From: Pseudomonadota bacterium
GTDB lineage: Bacteria > Pseudomonadota > Gammaproteobacteria > Burkholderiales > Sulfuriferulaceae
Reading direction: 5' to 3'
NCBI GenBank assembly: GCA_021801025.1
Contig: JAJYYK010000011.1
Location: 21,491-85,490 of the forward strand
Length of the DNA: 64,000 nucleotides
The notes beneath the pieces are model-generated. The model was not told where the DNA came from and made no database searches. It saw nothing but the letters and a program-made list of their open reading frames with translations. The stretch's first letter is position 1. Each line of letters starts with the position of its first letter. Of the stretch, positions 16,938 through 27,239 are shown piece by piece. The translations under genes and the position numbers were made by a program.

Positions 16938-17099
16938 TGTTGCGCAGGCCGGGATTTGTTCCGACGCAGCGGTAGTTGCCTGATAAATATGGTTTTCCTC
17001 GAGTTTTGATTCATCCCGGTATGGTGGTGATTGGGGAAATTGTCGGGTTAAAACCTGGCCTGCGCCTGCGCCTGACCTGCCGCCTTCGATATGGGGAGA

Positions 17100-18455
17100 T
17101 TATCTTTTGTCAACGTGCCAAGTTACCCCAAGCGCAGGCTCACCGCCTTGTGCCTGCCAATGACACGCTGTCCCCACTCCGGGTATATGCACCAGCTCAT
17201 CTTCACAGTAAATCAGCGGCAGAACCAGGCGTTCCCAGGGTGGGATACCTGATTCCTGCAATAAGGTTTTCAGTGCCCGTCCCGGTCGATTGCATTCCGG
17301 TTGGATCTGTTCGCCACCCTGCCTGAGACGAATCGTTAATTCCCCTGATTGGTTCAGTTTGCACCTGCTTAGCCCTGTCTTTGCCTGCAGGTCGAAGTGG
17401 AGTGCGCCACCCAGTTCAGGTAATTGTAATTGCGGTTCGCCCTGCCAAAACCATTGCTGATGGGGGTCTGGGTCAGCTTGGGTAGACACCAGTACGGCGA
17501 AATTGCGATAGCGGTGTAAGGTGAGTTTCCCCAAAGTAAAACGAATTTGTGCGTCGATATGGGCGCTAACCAGTTGGTGGTGCATATCGGCCAGGTGTCG
17601 CTGGTTGGGCATGTCAACGTGATGCAGTGCCAGGTAGTACCTCAGCAGGTTACGCCCTCGGGCAGCACTCAAATCAGACAAGACTTTGCAGTTAAGTCGG
17701 GTATCCACGATGCCGTGTTGTGCATCCAGACCGGCCAATTCATCAAGCAAGCTGGCGGCTTCCGCCAGGTGCTGCGCGCTGCGCGCCAGGGTAGTGCGCC
17801 ATGCGCCATGCTGTTCAGCGATGAGCGGAAAAACCTTGTGGCGCAGAAAATTACGCGCGTACCGGGTATCCGTATTGCTGTCATCTTCTACCCAATGCAA
17901 CCCCCGACTGTTTGCCCAAAGCATTAATTCATGACGTGCGACACCCAGCAGTGGGCGGATCAATGCGGTATGGTGAGTATCGGGACGTAGCGCAGGCATG
18001 GCACTGAGGCCTTTCAACCCGGCACCACGTAGCAGTTGTAATAATACTGTTTCTGCCTGGTCATCCTGGTGGTGAGCCAGTGCAATGAAATCGGCAGTTT
18101 GTTCGGAAAATGCCTGATAACGGGCCTGACGCGCAGCCGCTTCGATGCCCAGACCACTGTCTCGCGGGATATCAACATATCTGGCGTGGAACGGCACCGC
18201 TAAAGTTTCACAGTATTGTTGACAAGACATCAGCCATTGATCGGCTTGTGGACTGAGCCCATGGTGTACGTGCAGCGCGCTCAGTTGAATGGAATATCGT
18301 TCACGCAACCCCGCAAACAGGTGTAACAGCACCACAGAATCCAGACCGCCGCTGAGCGCCACGCAAACACGGCTACCAGGTGGAAGCCATGCCGCAACCT
18401 GGCCTGCGAAATACTCAGGCAGCGGTACGTGGGGTGCTGTCTTTGTAGCGCCCAT
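17100..18455 (-). CDS. tilS: tRNA(Ile)-lysidine synthase
   Basis: TilS uses ATP to attach lysine to C34 of tRNA(Ile) with a CAU anticodon, turning its decoding from AUG to AUA. The 451-residue protein has the PP-loop ATP-binding motif [10 protein letters not shown] (about residues 35-44) and the second conserved segment [20 protein letters not shown] (about 135-154). A C-terminal substrate-binding domain follows. The ATG at 18455 lies 41 bases inside accA. I found no later start that keeps a sensible N-terminus. The accA-tilS order is common in proteobacteria and supports both calls. Confidence 0.95.
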   Translation of the reverse strand: MGATKTAPHVPLPEYFAGQVAAWLPPGSRVCVALSGGLDSVVLLHLFAGLRERYSIQLSALHVHHGLSPQADQWLMSCQQYCETLAVPFHARYVDIPRDSGLGIEAAARQARYQAFSEQTADFIALAHHQDDQAETVLLQLLRGAGLKGLSAMPALRPDTHHTALIRPLLGVARHELMLWANSRGLHWVEDDSNTDTRYARNFLRHKVFPLIAEQHGAWRTTLARSAQHLAEAASLLDELAGLDAQHGIVDTRLNCKVLSDLSAARGRNLLRYYLALHHVDMPNQRHLADMHHQLVSAHIDAQIRFTLGKLTLHRYRNFAVLVSTQADPDPHQQWFWQGEPQLQLPELGGALHFDLQAKTGLSRCKLNQSGELTIRLRQGGEQIQPECNRPGRALKTLLQESGIPPWERLVLPLIYCEDELVHIPGVGTACHWQAQGGEPALGVTWHVDKR

Positions 18456-19392
18456 GGCTCATCAGACGCTGGTAACGGGTTTCAAGCAAGGTATCAACAG
18501 GCAGCTGTTGCACATCGGACAGCGCTTCGGACAGTGCAACTTTCATGTTGTGCATCATCAATGCAGGATCGCGATGTGCGCCACCCGCTGGTTCCGGGAT
18601 GATGCGGTCAATCAGATTGAGGGCTTTCAGACGCGGTGCGGTAATCCCCATGATTTGGGCGGCAGTAGATGCCATGTTTGCATTCTTCCACAGTATGGAG
18701 GCGCAACCTTCAGGGGAGATAACCGAATAGGTAGAGAACTGTAACATCATGGTGCGATCACCAACGCCGATAGCGAGTGCGCCGCCTGATCCGCCTTCAC
18801 CAATCACAGTGCAAATAATGGGTACGCGCAGCTCAGACATCACATATAAATTGCGTGCAATGGCCTCCGATTGGCCGCGCTCTTCGGCATCAATGCCAGG
18901 GTGCGCGCCCGGCGTGTCGATGAAAGTCAGCACTGGGATACCAAATTTCTCAGCCAGACGCATCAGTCGCAGGGCTTTTCGGTAGCCTTCCGGACGAGGC
19001 ATACCGAAATTGCGATGGATTTTTTCCTTGGTGTCACGGCCCTTTTGGTGTCCTATCACCATGACAGGCTGGTCATTGAAGCGGGCGATACCGCCCACAA
19101 TCGCGTGGTCATCGGCAAAAGCGCGATCCCCGTGCAATTCTTCAAAGTTTGAGAACAACGCACCAATGTAGTCCAGGCTATATGGGCGTTGAGGGTGACG
19201 CGCTACTTGGGAAATCTGCCAGGGAGTGAGTTTGGCGTAAATATCCTGTGTGAGTTTTTCGATTCTTTTTTGCAGCAAGCCCAGTTCTTTGGAAATGTCT
19301 ATTTCGGAGTCTTCTTGCGTGCCACGCAGGGTTTCAATTTTAATATCCAGCTCAGCAATAGACTGCTCGAATTCCAGAAACGTAGTTTTCAT
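18415..19392 (-). CDS. accA: Acetyl-CoA carboxylase, carboxyltransferase alpha subunit
   Basis: AccA with AccD transfers the carboxyl group from biotin to acetyl-CoA, giving malonyl-CoA for fatty-acid synthesis. The 325-residue form starts [20 protein letters not shown], which matches the usual AccA start. An in-frame ATG 15 codons upstream (19437) has AGCAGG close to it and cannot be excluded. Conserved blocks include [19 protein letters not shown] (about residues 126-144) and [20 protein letters not shown] (about 198-217), which shape the oxyanion and biotin sites. tilS overlaps its 3' end. The partner genes accB, accC and accD are not in this window. Confidence 0.95.
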   Translation of the reverse strand: MKTTFLEFEQSIAELDIKIETLRGTQEDSEIDISKELGLLQKRIEKLTQDIYAKLTPWQISQVARHPQRPYSLDYIGALFSNFEELHGDRAFADDHAIVGGIARFNDQPVMVIGHQKGRDTKEKIHRNFGMPRPEGYRKALRLMRLAEKFGIPVLTFIDTPGAHPGIDAEERGQSEAIARNLYVMSELRVPIICTVIGEGGSGGALAIGVGDRTMMLQFSTYSVISPEGCASILWKNANMASTAAQIMGITAPRLKALNLIDRIIPEPAGGAHRDPALMMHNMKVALSEALSDVQQLPVDTLLETRYQRLMSHGRYKDSTPRTAA

Positions 19393-19473
19393 GGGTTTTG
19401 TTGTGCGTAAGGCTTCTTTGATCGAATGGAAATTCATCCTGCTTGCGGACCGGGTAAATGCCCAAAAACGGGT

Positions 19474-19962
19474 TTAATGCACATGGCCATGTTCGCCATG
19501 CGCATGTTCGTGGGTGATTTCTTCAGGAGTGGCTTTGCGCACATCAATGATCGTGCAATCGAATTTCAAGGTCTGACCAGCCAGAGGGTGATTGCCATCC
19601 ACCACCACCGTGTCATCAGTCATGTCGGTCACGGTGTAAAGCATGTACTCATCCGTGCCTTCTGCGGCACCTTCAAACTGCATCCCCACGGCGACACTTT
19701 CCGGGAACAGGTTGCGGGGTTCGGTGCGAATGAGTTCAGGCTCGAATTCGCCAAATGCATATTCGGGCTCCATCGTGACCTGAACAGTGTCACCGACTTT
19801 TTTGCCTTCCAGAGCTTCTTCCACTGTAGGGAAAATGCCATCATACCCGCCATGCAAATAGCTGATGGCTTCTTCCGCATTTTCGGAATGTTCCAAAACT
19901 TCCCCGGACAGGTTGCTCAATTGGTAAGTCAAGGTGACAATGGTGTCTTTTGCAATCTGCAT
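19474..19962 (-). CDS. slyD: SlyD-like FKBP-type peptidyl-prolyl isomerase
   Basis: This is a 162-residue cytoplasmic prolyl isomerase and chaperone. The FKBP halves flank the inserted chaperone flap: VTLTYQLSNLSGEVLE starts the domain, and EPEYAFGEFEPELIRTEPR (about residues 65-83) leads into the flap. The C-terminus is a short metal-binding tail (HEHAHGEHGHVH, residues 151-162), much shorter than the tail of E. coli SlyD but still His-rich, which suggests nickel or zinc binding. It is divergent from the roxA-like gene with 61 bases between. Confidence 0.9.
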   Translation of the reverse strand: MQIAKDTIVTLTYQLSNLSGEVLEHSENAEEAISYLHGGYDGIFPTVEEALEGKKVGDTVQVTMEPEYAFGEFEPELIRTEPRNLFPESVAVGMQFEGAAEGTDEYMLYTVTDMTDDTVVVDGNHPLAGQTLKFDCTIIDVRKATPEEITHEHAHGEHGHVH

Positions 19963-20023
19963 GGCGTACTCGTCATTTTAAAGTGAATGGCGGTATTTTA
20001 ACGTATTTTGGGAGAATGGGTGA

Positions 20024-21142
20024 ATGCAGATCAAACAATTATTGGGTGGGCTGTCCGTTGAAGTGTTTTTGCGGGATTATTGGCAGAAGCGCCCCCTGTT
20101 GGTGCGCAATGCTATTCCCGGATTTAAAGACTTGATTGAACCCAGGGCGTTGTTTGCACTGACGGGCCAGGAGGACATCACAGCGCGTATGGTGCGAGAG
20201 GATCAGGGGGGGTGGGATTTGTTGCACGGACCCTTCATGCGCAGAGATTTTCCGTCATCCAAATCATCTGTGGTGTGGACGGTGTTGGTGCAAGAACTCA
20301 ATCACCATTTACGTAGCGCGGAAGACTTGCTGCAACAGTTTGATTTTATTCCTCATGCCAGACTGGATGATTTAATGGTCAGTTATGCGGTGCCGGGCGG
20401 CGGTGTTGGGCCGCATTTTGATTCCTACGATGTTTTTTTACTGCAAGGTCGCGGTCAACGCCGATGGCAAATCAGTGCGCAAACCGATTTGAGTTTGGTC
20501 GACGGATTGCCTTTAAAAATTCTGCAACATTTTATGCCTGAACAAGAATGGGTGCTGTCCACGGGGGATATGCTGTATTTGCCGCCCTGTTATGCCCACA
20601 ACGGGATTGCTGTGGATGAATGCATGACTTATTCAGTCGGCTTTCGTGCCCCCAGTGCGCAAGAAATTGCCACCCAATTTTTAATCTACTTGCAAGACCG
20701 TTTGCAATTATCCGGTATCTACCAGGACCCTGATCTGCAGGCGCAAGCCCATCCGGCGCAAATCAGCGAACCCATGCTCACACAAGTGGAGCACATGATT
20801 CAGCAGTTGACGTGGACACGCGCGGACATCGCTGATTTTCTGGGCAGATACTTAACTGAACCCAAAGCGCATGTGTACTTTAATCCGCCCGATGACATGC
20901 CGGATTTCGGGGAGTTTTGCCAACTGGTAGTTAAACAGGGCATACGACTCGCGCCCCAGTCGCGCATGTTGTTTCACGAAAACCAGTTTTATCTGAATGG
21001 CGAGCCGGTCACTATCAATGAACCGGGTCTGCTGGAATTGGCTGACCGGCGGGCGAATGATGGGCGCGAATTGTCCAGGGTGTATTTGCAGTGGTTGTAT
21101 GAAAGTATGGGGGATGGATTTGTGGTGTGGGACAAGGAATAG
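20024..21142 (+). CDS. roxA: RoxA/YcfD-like JmjC ribosomal-protein arginine hydroxylase (cupin)
   Basis: This is a 372-residue 2-oxoglutarate- and Fe(II)-dependent oxygenase of the family that hydroxylates an arginine of ribosomal protein L16. The iron triad is visible: H131-x-D133 in VGPHFDSYDVF and H192 in CYAHNG. The N-terminus (FLRDYWQKRPLLVRNAI, about residues 15-31) is the family's usual opening. A winged-helix dimer-interface region fills the C-terminal third. A good ribosome-binding site (GGGAG) lies upstream. It is convergent with the clsB-like gene, only 15 bases apart. Confidence 0.88.
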   Translation: MQIKQLLGGLSVEVFLRDYWQKRPLLVRNAIPGFKDLIEPRALFALTGQEDITARMVREDQGGWDLLHGPFMRRDFPSSKSSVVWTVLVQELNHHLRSAEDLLQQFDFIPHARLDDLMVSYAVPGGGVGPHFDSYDVFLLQGRGQRRWQISAQTDLSLVDGLPLKILQHFMPEQEWVLSTGDMLYLPPCYAHNGIAVDECMTYSVGFRAPSAQEIATQFLIYLQDRLQLSGIYQDPDLQAQAHPAQISEPMLTQVEHMIQQLTWTRADIADFLGRYLTEPKAHVYFNPPDDMPDFGEFCQLVVKQGIRLAPQSRMLFHENQFYLNGEPVTINEPGLLELADRRANDGRELSRVYLQWLYESMGDGFVVWDKE

Positions 21143-21157
21143 ACACGATTCGTGTGA

Positions 21158-22315
21158 TCACCATTTTTGCGCGTACCCAACCAGTCCCATTAACACCCGC
21201 ACCAGCAGCATCGCTATGCTTGCAAAAGCACGCTGGTGCCATGGCCGCTTGCGCCAACCGTCAGCCTTGACCCATTGTCCGCCCCGCTGTATTGCGGCCT
21301 GCAAGGCATTGAACAGTTCCTCTGCAAAACGGGGGCTATCCACCAGCACATTCGCTTCGCGTGCCAGCAACAAACTGAATGGGTCAATATTGCTTGACCC
21401 CACGGTTGCCCAATGTCCATCGATGACCGCGACTTTGGCATGCAAAAATCCGCGATGGTACTCGCAAATTTCTACACCTGCCGTCAATAATTCACCATAC
21501 CAGGCCTGAGTGGCATAGTGCAACAAACGATATTCGGCTCGCCATTGCAGTAACAGCACCACCTGTACGCCACGTTGCGCAGCATCAGTCAGCGCATGGC
21601 GAAAACGCGGACCGGGCAGGAAATATGCATTGGCAATCAGCACCTGTCGCTTTGCCGATGCAATCGCAGACAAATAGGCTTCTTCAATGTCCCGTCTGTG
21701 ACGGAGGTTATCACGTATCACGTAGGCCACTTTGTCATGGCCGACCAGCGTTTGCTTTGCTGTAGCCAATGCATGCCCGCTGTGCGAGATATGTCCATGC
21801 GCCCACGCAATAAATGCCCATAACCGCCGTACGTCAATGGCAATCCGTTTCACTACTTTGCCTTGCACCCGTACCGCATAATCATAACGTGGCGGAATTT
21901 GTTTGTCGGTGTCCATGTCGTCTATGATGTTAATGCCGCCAATCAACACCAGCCTGTCATCGACCACCACCACCTTACGGTGCATGCGCCGCAATCGGTG
22001 GCGATGCAATAAAAAGCGCAAACGCTCGGGGCGAAACACCAGCCACTCAACGCCAGCATCTTCCATCTCGTCCACCCAGGCAGGGTTTAACTCGCGCGAA
22101 CCGAAACCGTCGACCAGCACGCGAACCGCCACGCCCCGGCGGGCGGCTGCCATTAACCATTCCGTCACGGTGCGCCCTGTGCCGTCATTGGCAAAAATAT
22201 AAGTTTGTAAATAAATAACATGTTGCGCCGAATCAACGGCTGCCTGTAAAGCAGGAAAATAAGCCGTCCCGCTTTCCAGCAAATCCACCTGATTGGCTTC
22301 CGTCCACATCGCCAT
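21158..22315 (-). CDS. clsB: ClsB-like cardiolipin synthase (phospholipase D family)
   Basis: This 384-residue enzyme makes cardiolipin or related phospholipids by phosphatidyl transfer at the inner membrane. Both HKD catalytic motifs are complete: H112-x-K114...D119 and H292-x-K294...D299, followed by GGINI and GSSNID. It lacks the two N-terminal membrane helices of ClsA, as ClsB does. The start at 22315 (MAMWTEAN) lies directly after the stop of the upstream gene. The next gene upstream is a ybhP-type phosphatase/nuclease family protein, and the same pair lies together in E. coli (ybhP-clsB). Confidence 0.88.
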   Translation of the reverse strand: MAMWTEANQVDLLESGTAYFPALQAAVDSAQHVIYLQTYIFANDGTGRTVTEWLMAAARRGVAVRVLVDGFGSRELNPAWVDEMEDAGVEWLVFRPERLRFLLHRHRLRRMHRKVVVVDDRLVLIGGINIIDDMDTDKQIPPRYDYAVRVQGKVVKRIAIDVRRLWAFIAWAHGHISHSGHALATAKQTLVGHDKVAYVIRDNLRHRRDIEEAYLSAIASAKRQVLIANAYFLPGPRFRHALTDAAQRGVQVVLLLQWRAEYRLLHYATQAWYGELLTAGVEICEYHRGFLHAKVAVIDGHWATVGSSNIDPFSLLLAREANVLVDSPRFAEELFNALQAAIQRGGQWVKADGWRKRPWHQRAFASIAMLLVRVLMGLVGYAQKW

Positions 22316-22316
22316 C

Positions 22317-23072
22317 CTATGCGTGCGCGACCAATGTGGCGACCAAAGCGGCGTGATCCGAACGATGCAAGCCATCACTTGTCCGTAACACCCGCGCCTC
22401 CGTCACCTGCCAGCCACGTACGTATATTCTGTCCAGTGACAACAAGGGCAAACGTGCCGGAAAGCTTTTTGCCGTCTGTCCATGCACGCTGGTAAATGCC
22501 TCTTGCAATCCTAAACCCTCAGCAAAATGACGCCCCGCACGACCGCGCCAATCATTAAAATCTCCCGCAATGATTAATGGCGCGGTATCCGGTACGGATT
22601 CACGCACGTGCTGTTGTAATATGGCTAATTGATGACGGCGACTCCGCTCAAACAACGCCAAATGCACGCACATCAGATGCACAGGTTCTGCCAAATCAGG
22701 CACGGTAATCTGCGCATGAAGCACGCCGCGCGATTCAAAGGCATGGGCCGACACATCCAGATTTTCACTTGCCACAATAGGGTAACGCGATAAAATGGCA
22801 TTGCCATGGTGCCCGTTGGTATACACCGCATTTTTGCCATAGGCAAAATCTCCCCACACCTGATCCGCCAAAAACTCATGCTGTGGCGCGCTCGGCCAAT
22901 TCTGCCAACGTTGCGCATGTCCTGTATGGCTACCCTGCACTTCCTGTAAAAACACTACATCCGCATGCACTGCACGCAAGCGATCGCGCAGATCATGGAT
23001 AACCATGCGCTGATTCAGGCACGAAAAACCTTTGTGGATGTTATAACTCACTATTTGCAATGATGAGTTCAT
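22317..23072 (-). CDS. ybhP: YbhP-like endonuclease/exonuclease/phosphatase family protein
   Basis: This 251-residue protein has the EEP fold. It shows the motifs SYNIHKG (residues 9-15), the acidic metal ligand in VVFLQEVQ (about 40-47), AGDFNDWRG (about 167-175) and a terminal SDHAALVATL (about 238-247) with the catalytic His. No signal peptide is evident. The substrate is unknown. Its coupling to clsB (one base between stop and start) suggests a lipid phosphodiester or phosphate role rather than DNA repair, but that is inference from context only. Confidence 0.85.
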   Translation of the reverse strand: MNSSLQIVSYNIHKGFSCLNQRMVIHDLRDRLRAVHADVVFLQEVQGSHTGHAQRWQNWPSAPQHEFLADQVWGDFAYGKNAVYTNGHHGNAILSRYPIVASENLDVSAHAFESRGVLHAQITVPDLAEPVHLMCVHLALFERSRRHQLAILQQHVRESVPDTAPLIIAGDFNDWRGRAGRHFAEGLGLQEAFTSVHGQTAKSFPARLPLLSLDRIYVRGWQVTEARVLRTSDGLHRSDHAALVATLVAHA

Positions 23073-23240
23073 TAGGAGACCATCCTGAAAATGGTAATGT
23101 AACTTGTAGCGCTAAAATAACCAATTGGTTGCATGTCATCGCCCGCTATTTTCAGGATCATAACAAGTATTTACAGTGATTGGCCAAGGGTATCATCAAC
23201 TCAGTCCAATTTCAGTTGTATTGTTTACAACTCATGCTAT

Positions 23241-23350
23241 TTTATCCTTTTTCCTTGCTGGTTTAAAACCCCGGCCTTCAGGCTGGCAGGAGCGCCGAAC
23301 CCCGCCCTGACTAAATATCCACCGGCCTGAAGGCCGGTGACCTCATTGCT
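23241..23350 (+). repeat. Dispersed two-hairpin repeat, copy B
   Basis: This 110-base unit is equal in length to copy A at 3746-3855, with three substitutions and no gap. Flanking sequences are unrelated, which fixes both ends. Its two hairpin arms are reverse complements of one another (CCGGCCTTCAGG and CCTGAAGGCCGG), so the element can also fold as one long stem. It lies in the intergenic space upstream of alaS. Confidence 0.8.
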
Positions 23351-23421
23351 GGGAAAATAGCCGGGTTTTTTGAGTGACATGGCGCATTCTTTTGTGCTGA
23401 CAGGAGCGGAAATATCCCGAT

Positions 23422-23499
23422 ATGGATGAATTTAAGGCGTGGGCAGACGCCCAAATTTCGGCTAAACAGGGTAGCAATATCGTTGCCCTGGCAGGCTAA
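23422..23499 (+). pseudogene. 25-codon open frame, probable gene relic or tiny peptide
   Basis: An ATG preceded at about 16 bases by AGGAG opens a frame encoding MDEFKAWADAQISAKQGSNI and five further residues before a stop. The composition looks protein-like, but it matches nothing I recognise and is isolated. It may be the surviving start of a decayed gene. Confidence 0.2.
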
Positions 23500-23775
23500 A
23501 AAACATCAGTTACCGGGGACAATTTACAGCATATTTTTGACCTGACCCGGTTAGCGTTTTTCAGATTAATCTGGAGAACGTGGTCTCACTATAAGTAACT
23601 GTTAACCTTGCAGTCAAGCGGGATGGGTCAATTTTGACAGGTGAAGGCAAATTATCCTTATTTATCGGTATTTTTAATGTGGATGCAAATATCGCCAGCC
23701 ATTAAGATGAATTTGTACCCATTTCAGGCTAAAATGAAAACTGTTTGAATTTTAGTGAATATACCCTCTATCATT

Positions 23776-26403
23776 ATGAAAAGCAGTGAGATTCGTCAGC
23801 GTTTTCTGGATTTTTTCGCGCGTAATGGCCATGCGGTGGTCGCATCAAGTTCTTTGGTGCCGGGCAATGACCCGACCTTGTTGTTTACCAATGCAGGCAT
23901 GGTGCAGTTCAAGGATGTATTCTTGGGTCGCGATGTTCGTGCTTACACCCGTGCGGTCAGTTCTCAGCGTTGCGTGCGTGCAGGCGGCAAGCACAATGAT
24001 CTGGAAAATGTAGGTTATACCGCGCGTCACCACACTTTCTTTGAAATGTTGGGCAATTTTAGTTTTGGCGATTATTTCAAAGCCGATGCAATCCGTTTGG
24101 CGTGGGATTTTCTGACGGCCGAATTGGCATTGCCGAAAGAGAAACTTTGGATTACGGTTTATCACACCGATGATGAAGCGTACCGTTTGTGGACGGAAGT
24201 GGTTGGCGTGGCAGCTGAACGGGTGATTCGCATCGGTGACAAAGCCGGTGGCGGTTCGGATAATTTCTGGCAAATGGGTGACACAGGGCCTTGTGGGCCG
24301 TGTACTGAAATTTTTTATGACCATGGGGCGGGCATTTTCGGTGGGCCACCGGGCTCACCTGACGAGGACGGCGACCGTTATATCGAAATCTGGAACTTGG
24401 TGTTCATGCAGTTTAATCGCGATGAGGCTGGGATACTGCATCCATTACCCAAGCCTTCAGTGGATACAGGCATGGGGTTGGAGCGCATCTCTGCGGTGAT
24501 GCAGCATGTGCACAGCAACTATGAAATCGACCTGTTCGTTACCCTCATTCATGCGGCTTCCCGGGTAACTGGTTGTGCTGATTCGGGCAATAACTCACTG
24601 AAAGTGATTGCCGATCACATTCGTGCCTGTGCCTTCCTGATTGTGGACGGTGTGATCCCCGGTAATGAAGGGCGGGGTTATGTACTGCGCCGCATTATTC
24701 GGCGTGCGATTCGTCATGGGTATCAGCTTGGGCAAACCCAGCCTTTTTTCCACTTTCTGGTGGGCGATTTGGCAGATGTCATGGGACAGGCCTATCCCGA
24801 GCTGGTCGCGGTACAGGAAAGAGTGGCCCAGACCTTGTTGCAAGAGGAAGTGCGTTTTGCGGAAACGCTGGAGCACGGTATGGCTGTGCTGCAGCAGGCC
24901 ATGCCGCCTGCGGGCGGTTTGCTGGATGGCGAAACCGCATTCAAACTTTATGATACCTATGGTTTCCCGCTGGATTTAACCGCTGATATCGGGCGTGAAC
25001 ACGGTTTTAGTGTGGACACAGCAGGATTTGAGGCGGCGATGGCCGCGCAGCGTCAGCGTGCGCGCAGTGCGAACAAGTTTACCATGCAAAACAATGTGGA
25101 TTTTGCGGGGGGTGACACGGATTTTCAGGGTTATGATTGCTTGAATGTGCTCGCAACGGTGCAGGCTATTTATGTGGAAGGTATTGCTGTCGCGCAGATC
25201 GCCGCGGGAGAGGAAGCCCTGGTGGTGCTCAATCAGACGCCATTTTATGCTGAATCGGGTGGTCAAATGGGCGACAAAGGTGTGTTGGTCTGGCATGAAG
25301 GACGATTTGATGTGGCCGACACGCAAAAAATACGCACTCAGGTATTTGGGCATCAAGGCCAATTACAGCGTGGCATATTACGCGTAGGGGATGCCATCGA
25401 AGCGCATGTGGACGCTGAAAACCGTCGGCGCACGGCAGCCAATCACAGCGCTACCCATTTGCTTCACGCGGCCTTGCGCAAGGTTCTGGGCGGGCATGTC
25501 AGTCAAAAAGGTTCTTTGGTCGATGGCCAGCGTTTGCGTTTCGATTTTGCCCATGCCGTACCCGTTCAATCCGAACAAATTGTTCACATCGAAAATTTGG
25601 TTAATGCAGAGATTCAGAGTAATCATGTCATAGGAACTGACCTGACTGATTACGATACTGCGGTGCGTCGTGGTGCCATGGCCTTATTCGATGAAAAATA
25701 CGGCGATGAGGTGCGAGTGGTGAGTATGGGTGCCTTTTCGGTGGAGTTGTGCGGCGGTACACACACCACACACACCGGTGATATTGGTCTGTTTGTCATC
25801 ACAGCAGAATCAGGCGTTGCTGCAGGCGTGCGTCGTATTGAAGCCGTCACCGGTGCATCGGCTGTGTCGTATCTTCAGCAACAACGTCAACAACTCCATG
25901 AACTGGCGATGCAGTTTAAAGTGCCTGCCGCCGATTTGATGCAAAAATCGGAACAGTTATTGCGTACGCTTGTTGAGCAAAACAAGGAAATTGACGCGTT
26001 GAAATCACGCCTCGCCGGAGGAGAAATCGAACAGCTCGTAGCGGGTGCCGTGCTGATCGACGGCGTCAAAGTGGTGAGCGCCAGACTGGATAACGCCGAT
26101 GGCAAACTGTTGCGAGAAATGCTTGATCGACTGAAATCCCGCTTGGGTGCCTGCGTAGTGGTCTTGGCTTCTGCGCAAACAGACAAAGTCAGTTTGATTG
26201 CGGGTGTTTCCAGTACGGAAACACAGCGTTACAAGGCAGGTGAGTTGGCCAATTTTGTCGCGCAACAAGTGGGCGGCAAAGGGGGGGGCCGTGCAGACAT
26301 GGCGCAAGCGGGTGGAACTGATGTGGCTGCCTTGCCAGCAGCATTGGCTTCGGTACCGAATTGGGTGGCTCATCTTTCGGCCCCAACAACGATAAAATCA
26401 TAA
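23776..26403 (+). CDS. alaS: Alanyl-tRNA synthetase
   Basis: AlaS charges tRNA(Ala) and proofreads mischarged serine and glycine. The protein has 875 residues, the normal length. The aminoacylation domain opens [17 protein letters not shown], with [21 protein letters not shown] at about residues 36-56. The editing domain carries its zinc ligands H557-x3-H561 (HSATH) and C659...H663 (CGGTH). The C-Ala domain ends in a glycine-rich segment ([15 protein letters not shown]). I took the ATG at 23776 (MKSSEIRQ) rather than an in-frame upstream codon at 23755 because it matches the family start. map follows after eight bases. Confidence 0.97.
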   Translation: MKSSEIRQRFLDFFARNGHAVVASSSLVPGNDPTLLFTNAGMVQFKDVFLGRDVRAYTRAVSSQRCVRAGGKHNDLENVGYTARHHTFFEMLGNFSFGDYFKADAIRLAWDFLTAELALPKEKLWITVYHTDDEAYRLWTEVVGVAAERVIRIGDKAGGGSDNFWQMGDTGPCGPCTEIFYDHGAGIFGGPPGSPDEDGDRYIEIWNLVFMQFNRDEAGILHPLPKPSVDTGMGLERISAVMQHVHSNYEIDLFVTLIHAASRVTGCADSGNNSLKVIADHIRACAFLIVDGVIPGNEGRGYVLRRIIRRAIRHGYQLGQTQPFFHFLVGDLADVMGQAYPELVAVQERVAQTLLQEEVRFAETLEHGMAVLQQAMPPAGGLLDGETAFKLYDTYGFPLDLTADIGREHGFSVDTAGFEAAMAAQRQRARSANKFTMQNNVDFAGGDTDFQGYDCLNVLATVQAIYVEGIAVAQIAAGEEALVVLNQTPFYAESGGQMGDKGVLVWHEGRFDVADTQKIRTQVFGHQGQLQRGILRVGDAIEAHVDAENRRRTAANHSATHLLHAALRKVLGGHVSQKGSLVDGQRLRFDFAHAVPVQSEQIVHIENLVNAEIQSNHVIGTDLTDYDTAVRRGAMALFDEKYGDEVRVVSMGAFSVELCGGTHTTHTGDIGLFVITAESGVAAGVRRIEAVTGASAVSYLQQQRQQLHELAMQFKVPAADLMQKSEQLLRTLVEQNKEIDALKSRLAGGEIEQLVAGAVLIDGVKVVSARLDNADGKLLREMLDRLKSRLGACVVVLASAQTDKVSLIAGVSSTETQRYKAGELANFVAQQVGGKGGGRADMAQAGGTDVAALPAALASVPNWVAHLSAPTTIKS

Positions 26404-26411
26404 AGGCCACT

Positions 26412-27239
26412 ATGTCGATCACCCTTAAATCTCCCGCTGACATTGCCGCGATGCGCATCGCAGGGCGCCTGGCTGCTGAATTGCTGGATTACATCACGCC
26501 ATTTATTCAGCCCGGGATCACTACAAATGAAATTGATAAGCTGTGCTACGATTATCAAGTAAATGTGCAGCATTCGATTCCCGCGCCATTGAACTATGCA
26601 CCAGGTGGGCACACACCTTATCCGCGCTCTATTTGCACCTCAGTCAACCAGCAAATTTGCCATGGTGTACCCAATGATAAAGCCCTTAAAGCAGGGGATA
26701 TTCTGAACATTGATGTCACCCCGATCAAGGATGGTTGGCATGGCGACAGCAGCCGCATGTATTATGTCGGCCAAGTGGCCCCTCATGCGAAACGTCTGTG
26801 TGAAATCACCTATGAATGCATGTGGCGCGGCATTGATCAGGTGCGCCCAGGTGCAACCCTTGGTGATATTGGCCATGCGATTCAAGTATTTGCTGAGGCA
26901 CAAGGTTACAGTGTGGTGCGAGAATTTTGTGGTCATGGTATCGGGAAAAAATTCCACGAAGAGCCTCAGGTTTTGCATTATGGTCGGCCAGGCACCGGTT
27001 TGCGCCTGGAAGCGGGGATGGTCTTTACCATTGAGCCGATGATTAATGCGGGACGACGTGAAATTCGCCAAATGCCGGATGGTTGGACGATTGCGACCAA
27101 AGACCGCAGTCTGTCGGCACAATGGGAGCACACCGTAGTGGTCACGGATCAGGGATATGAAGTGCTGACCGTCTCAGATGCAACACCGCCTCCACCCGAT
27201 TTTATCCGGCAGCGCAGTCATGGCACAGCAAAAACTTAA
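26412..27239 (+). CDS. map: Methionine aminopeptidase type I
   Basis: Map removes the initiator methionine from nascent proteins. The 275-residue protein is a class Ia enzyme without an N-terminal zinc extension. Metal ligands lie in ILNIDVTPIKDGWHGDSSRM (the two Asp, about residues 97-116), GHGIGKKFHEEP (His, about 175-186) and MVFTIEPM (Glu, about 203-210), with a final Glu in WEHTVVV. The C-terminus is slightly extended (PPPPDFIRQRSHGTAKT) because the frame runs into glnD, whose start lies 20 bases inside. The two genes are probably translated together. Confidence 0.95.
   Translation: MSITLKSPADIAAMRIAGRLAAELLDYITPFIQPGITTNEIDKLCYDYQVNVQHSIPAPLNYAPGGHTPYPRSICTSVNQQICHGVPNDKALKAGDILNIDVTPIKDGWHGDSSRMYYVGQVAPHAKRLCEITYECMWRGIDQVRPGATLGDIGHAIQVFAEAQGYSVVREFCGHGIGKKFHEEPQVLHYGRPGTGLRLEAGMVFTIEPMINAGRREIRQMPDGWTIATKDRSLSAQWEHTVVVTDQGYEVLTVSDATPPPPDFIRQRSHGTAKT

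Larger units (their letters stand above)
23073..23775. other. 703-base stretch between ybhP and alaS: repeat plus scattered coding relics
   Basis: No full gene is seen. It contains repeat copy B (23241-23350), a 25-codon open frame (23422-23499) and an open, startless frame ending at about 23705 that reads VKRDGSILTGEGKLSLFIGI and onward. Such fragments look like remains of decayed genes or spacer. The last 70 bases before alaS are A/T-rich and probably carry its promoter, though no clear -35/-10 pair stands out. Confidence 0.5.
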
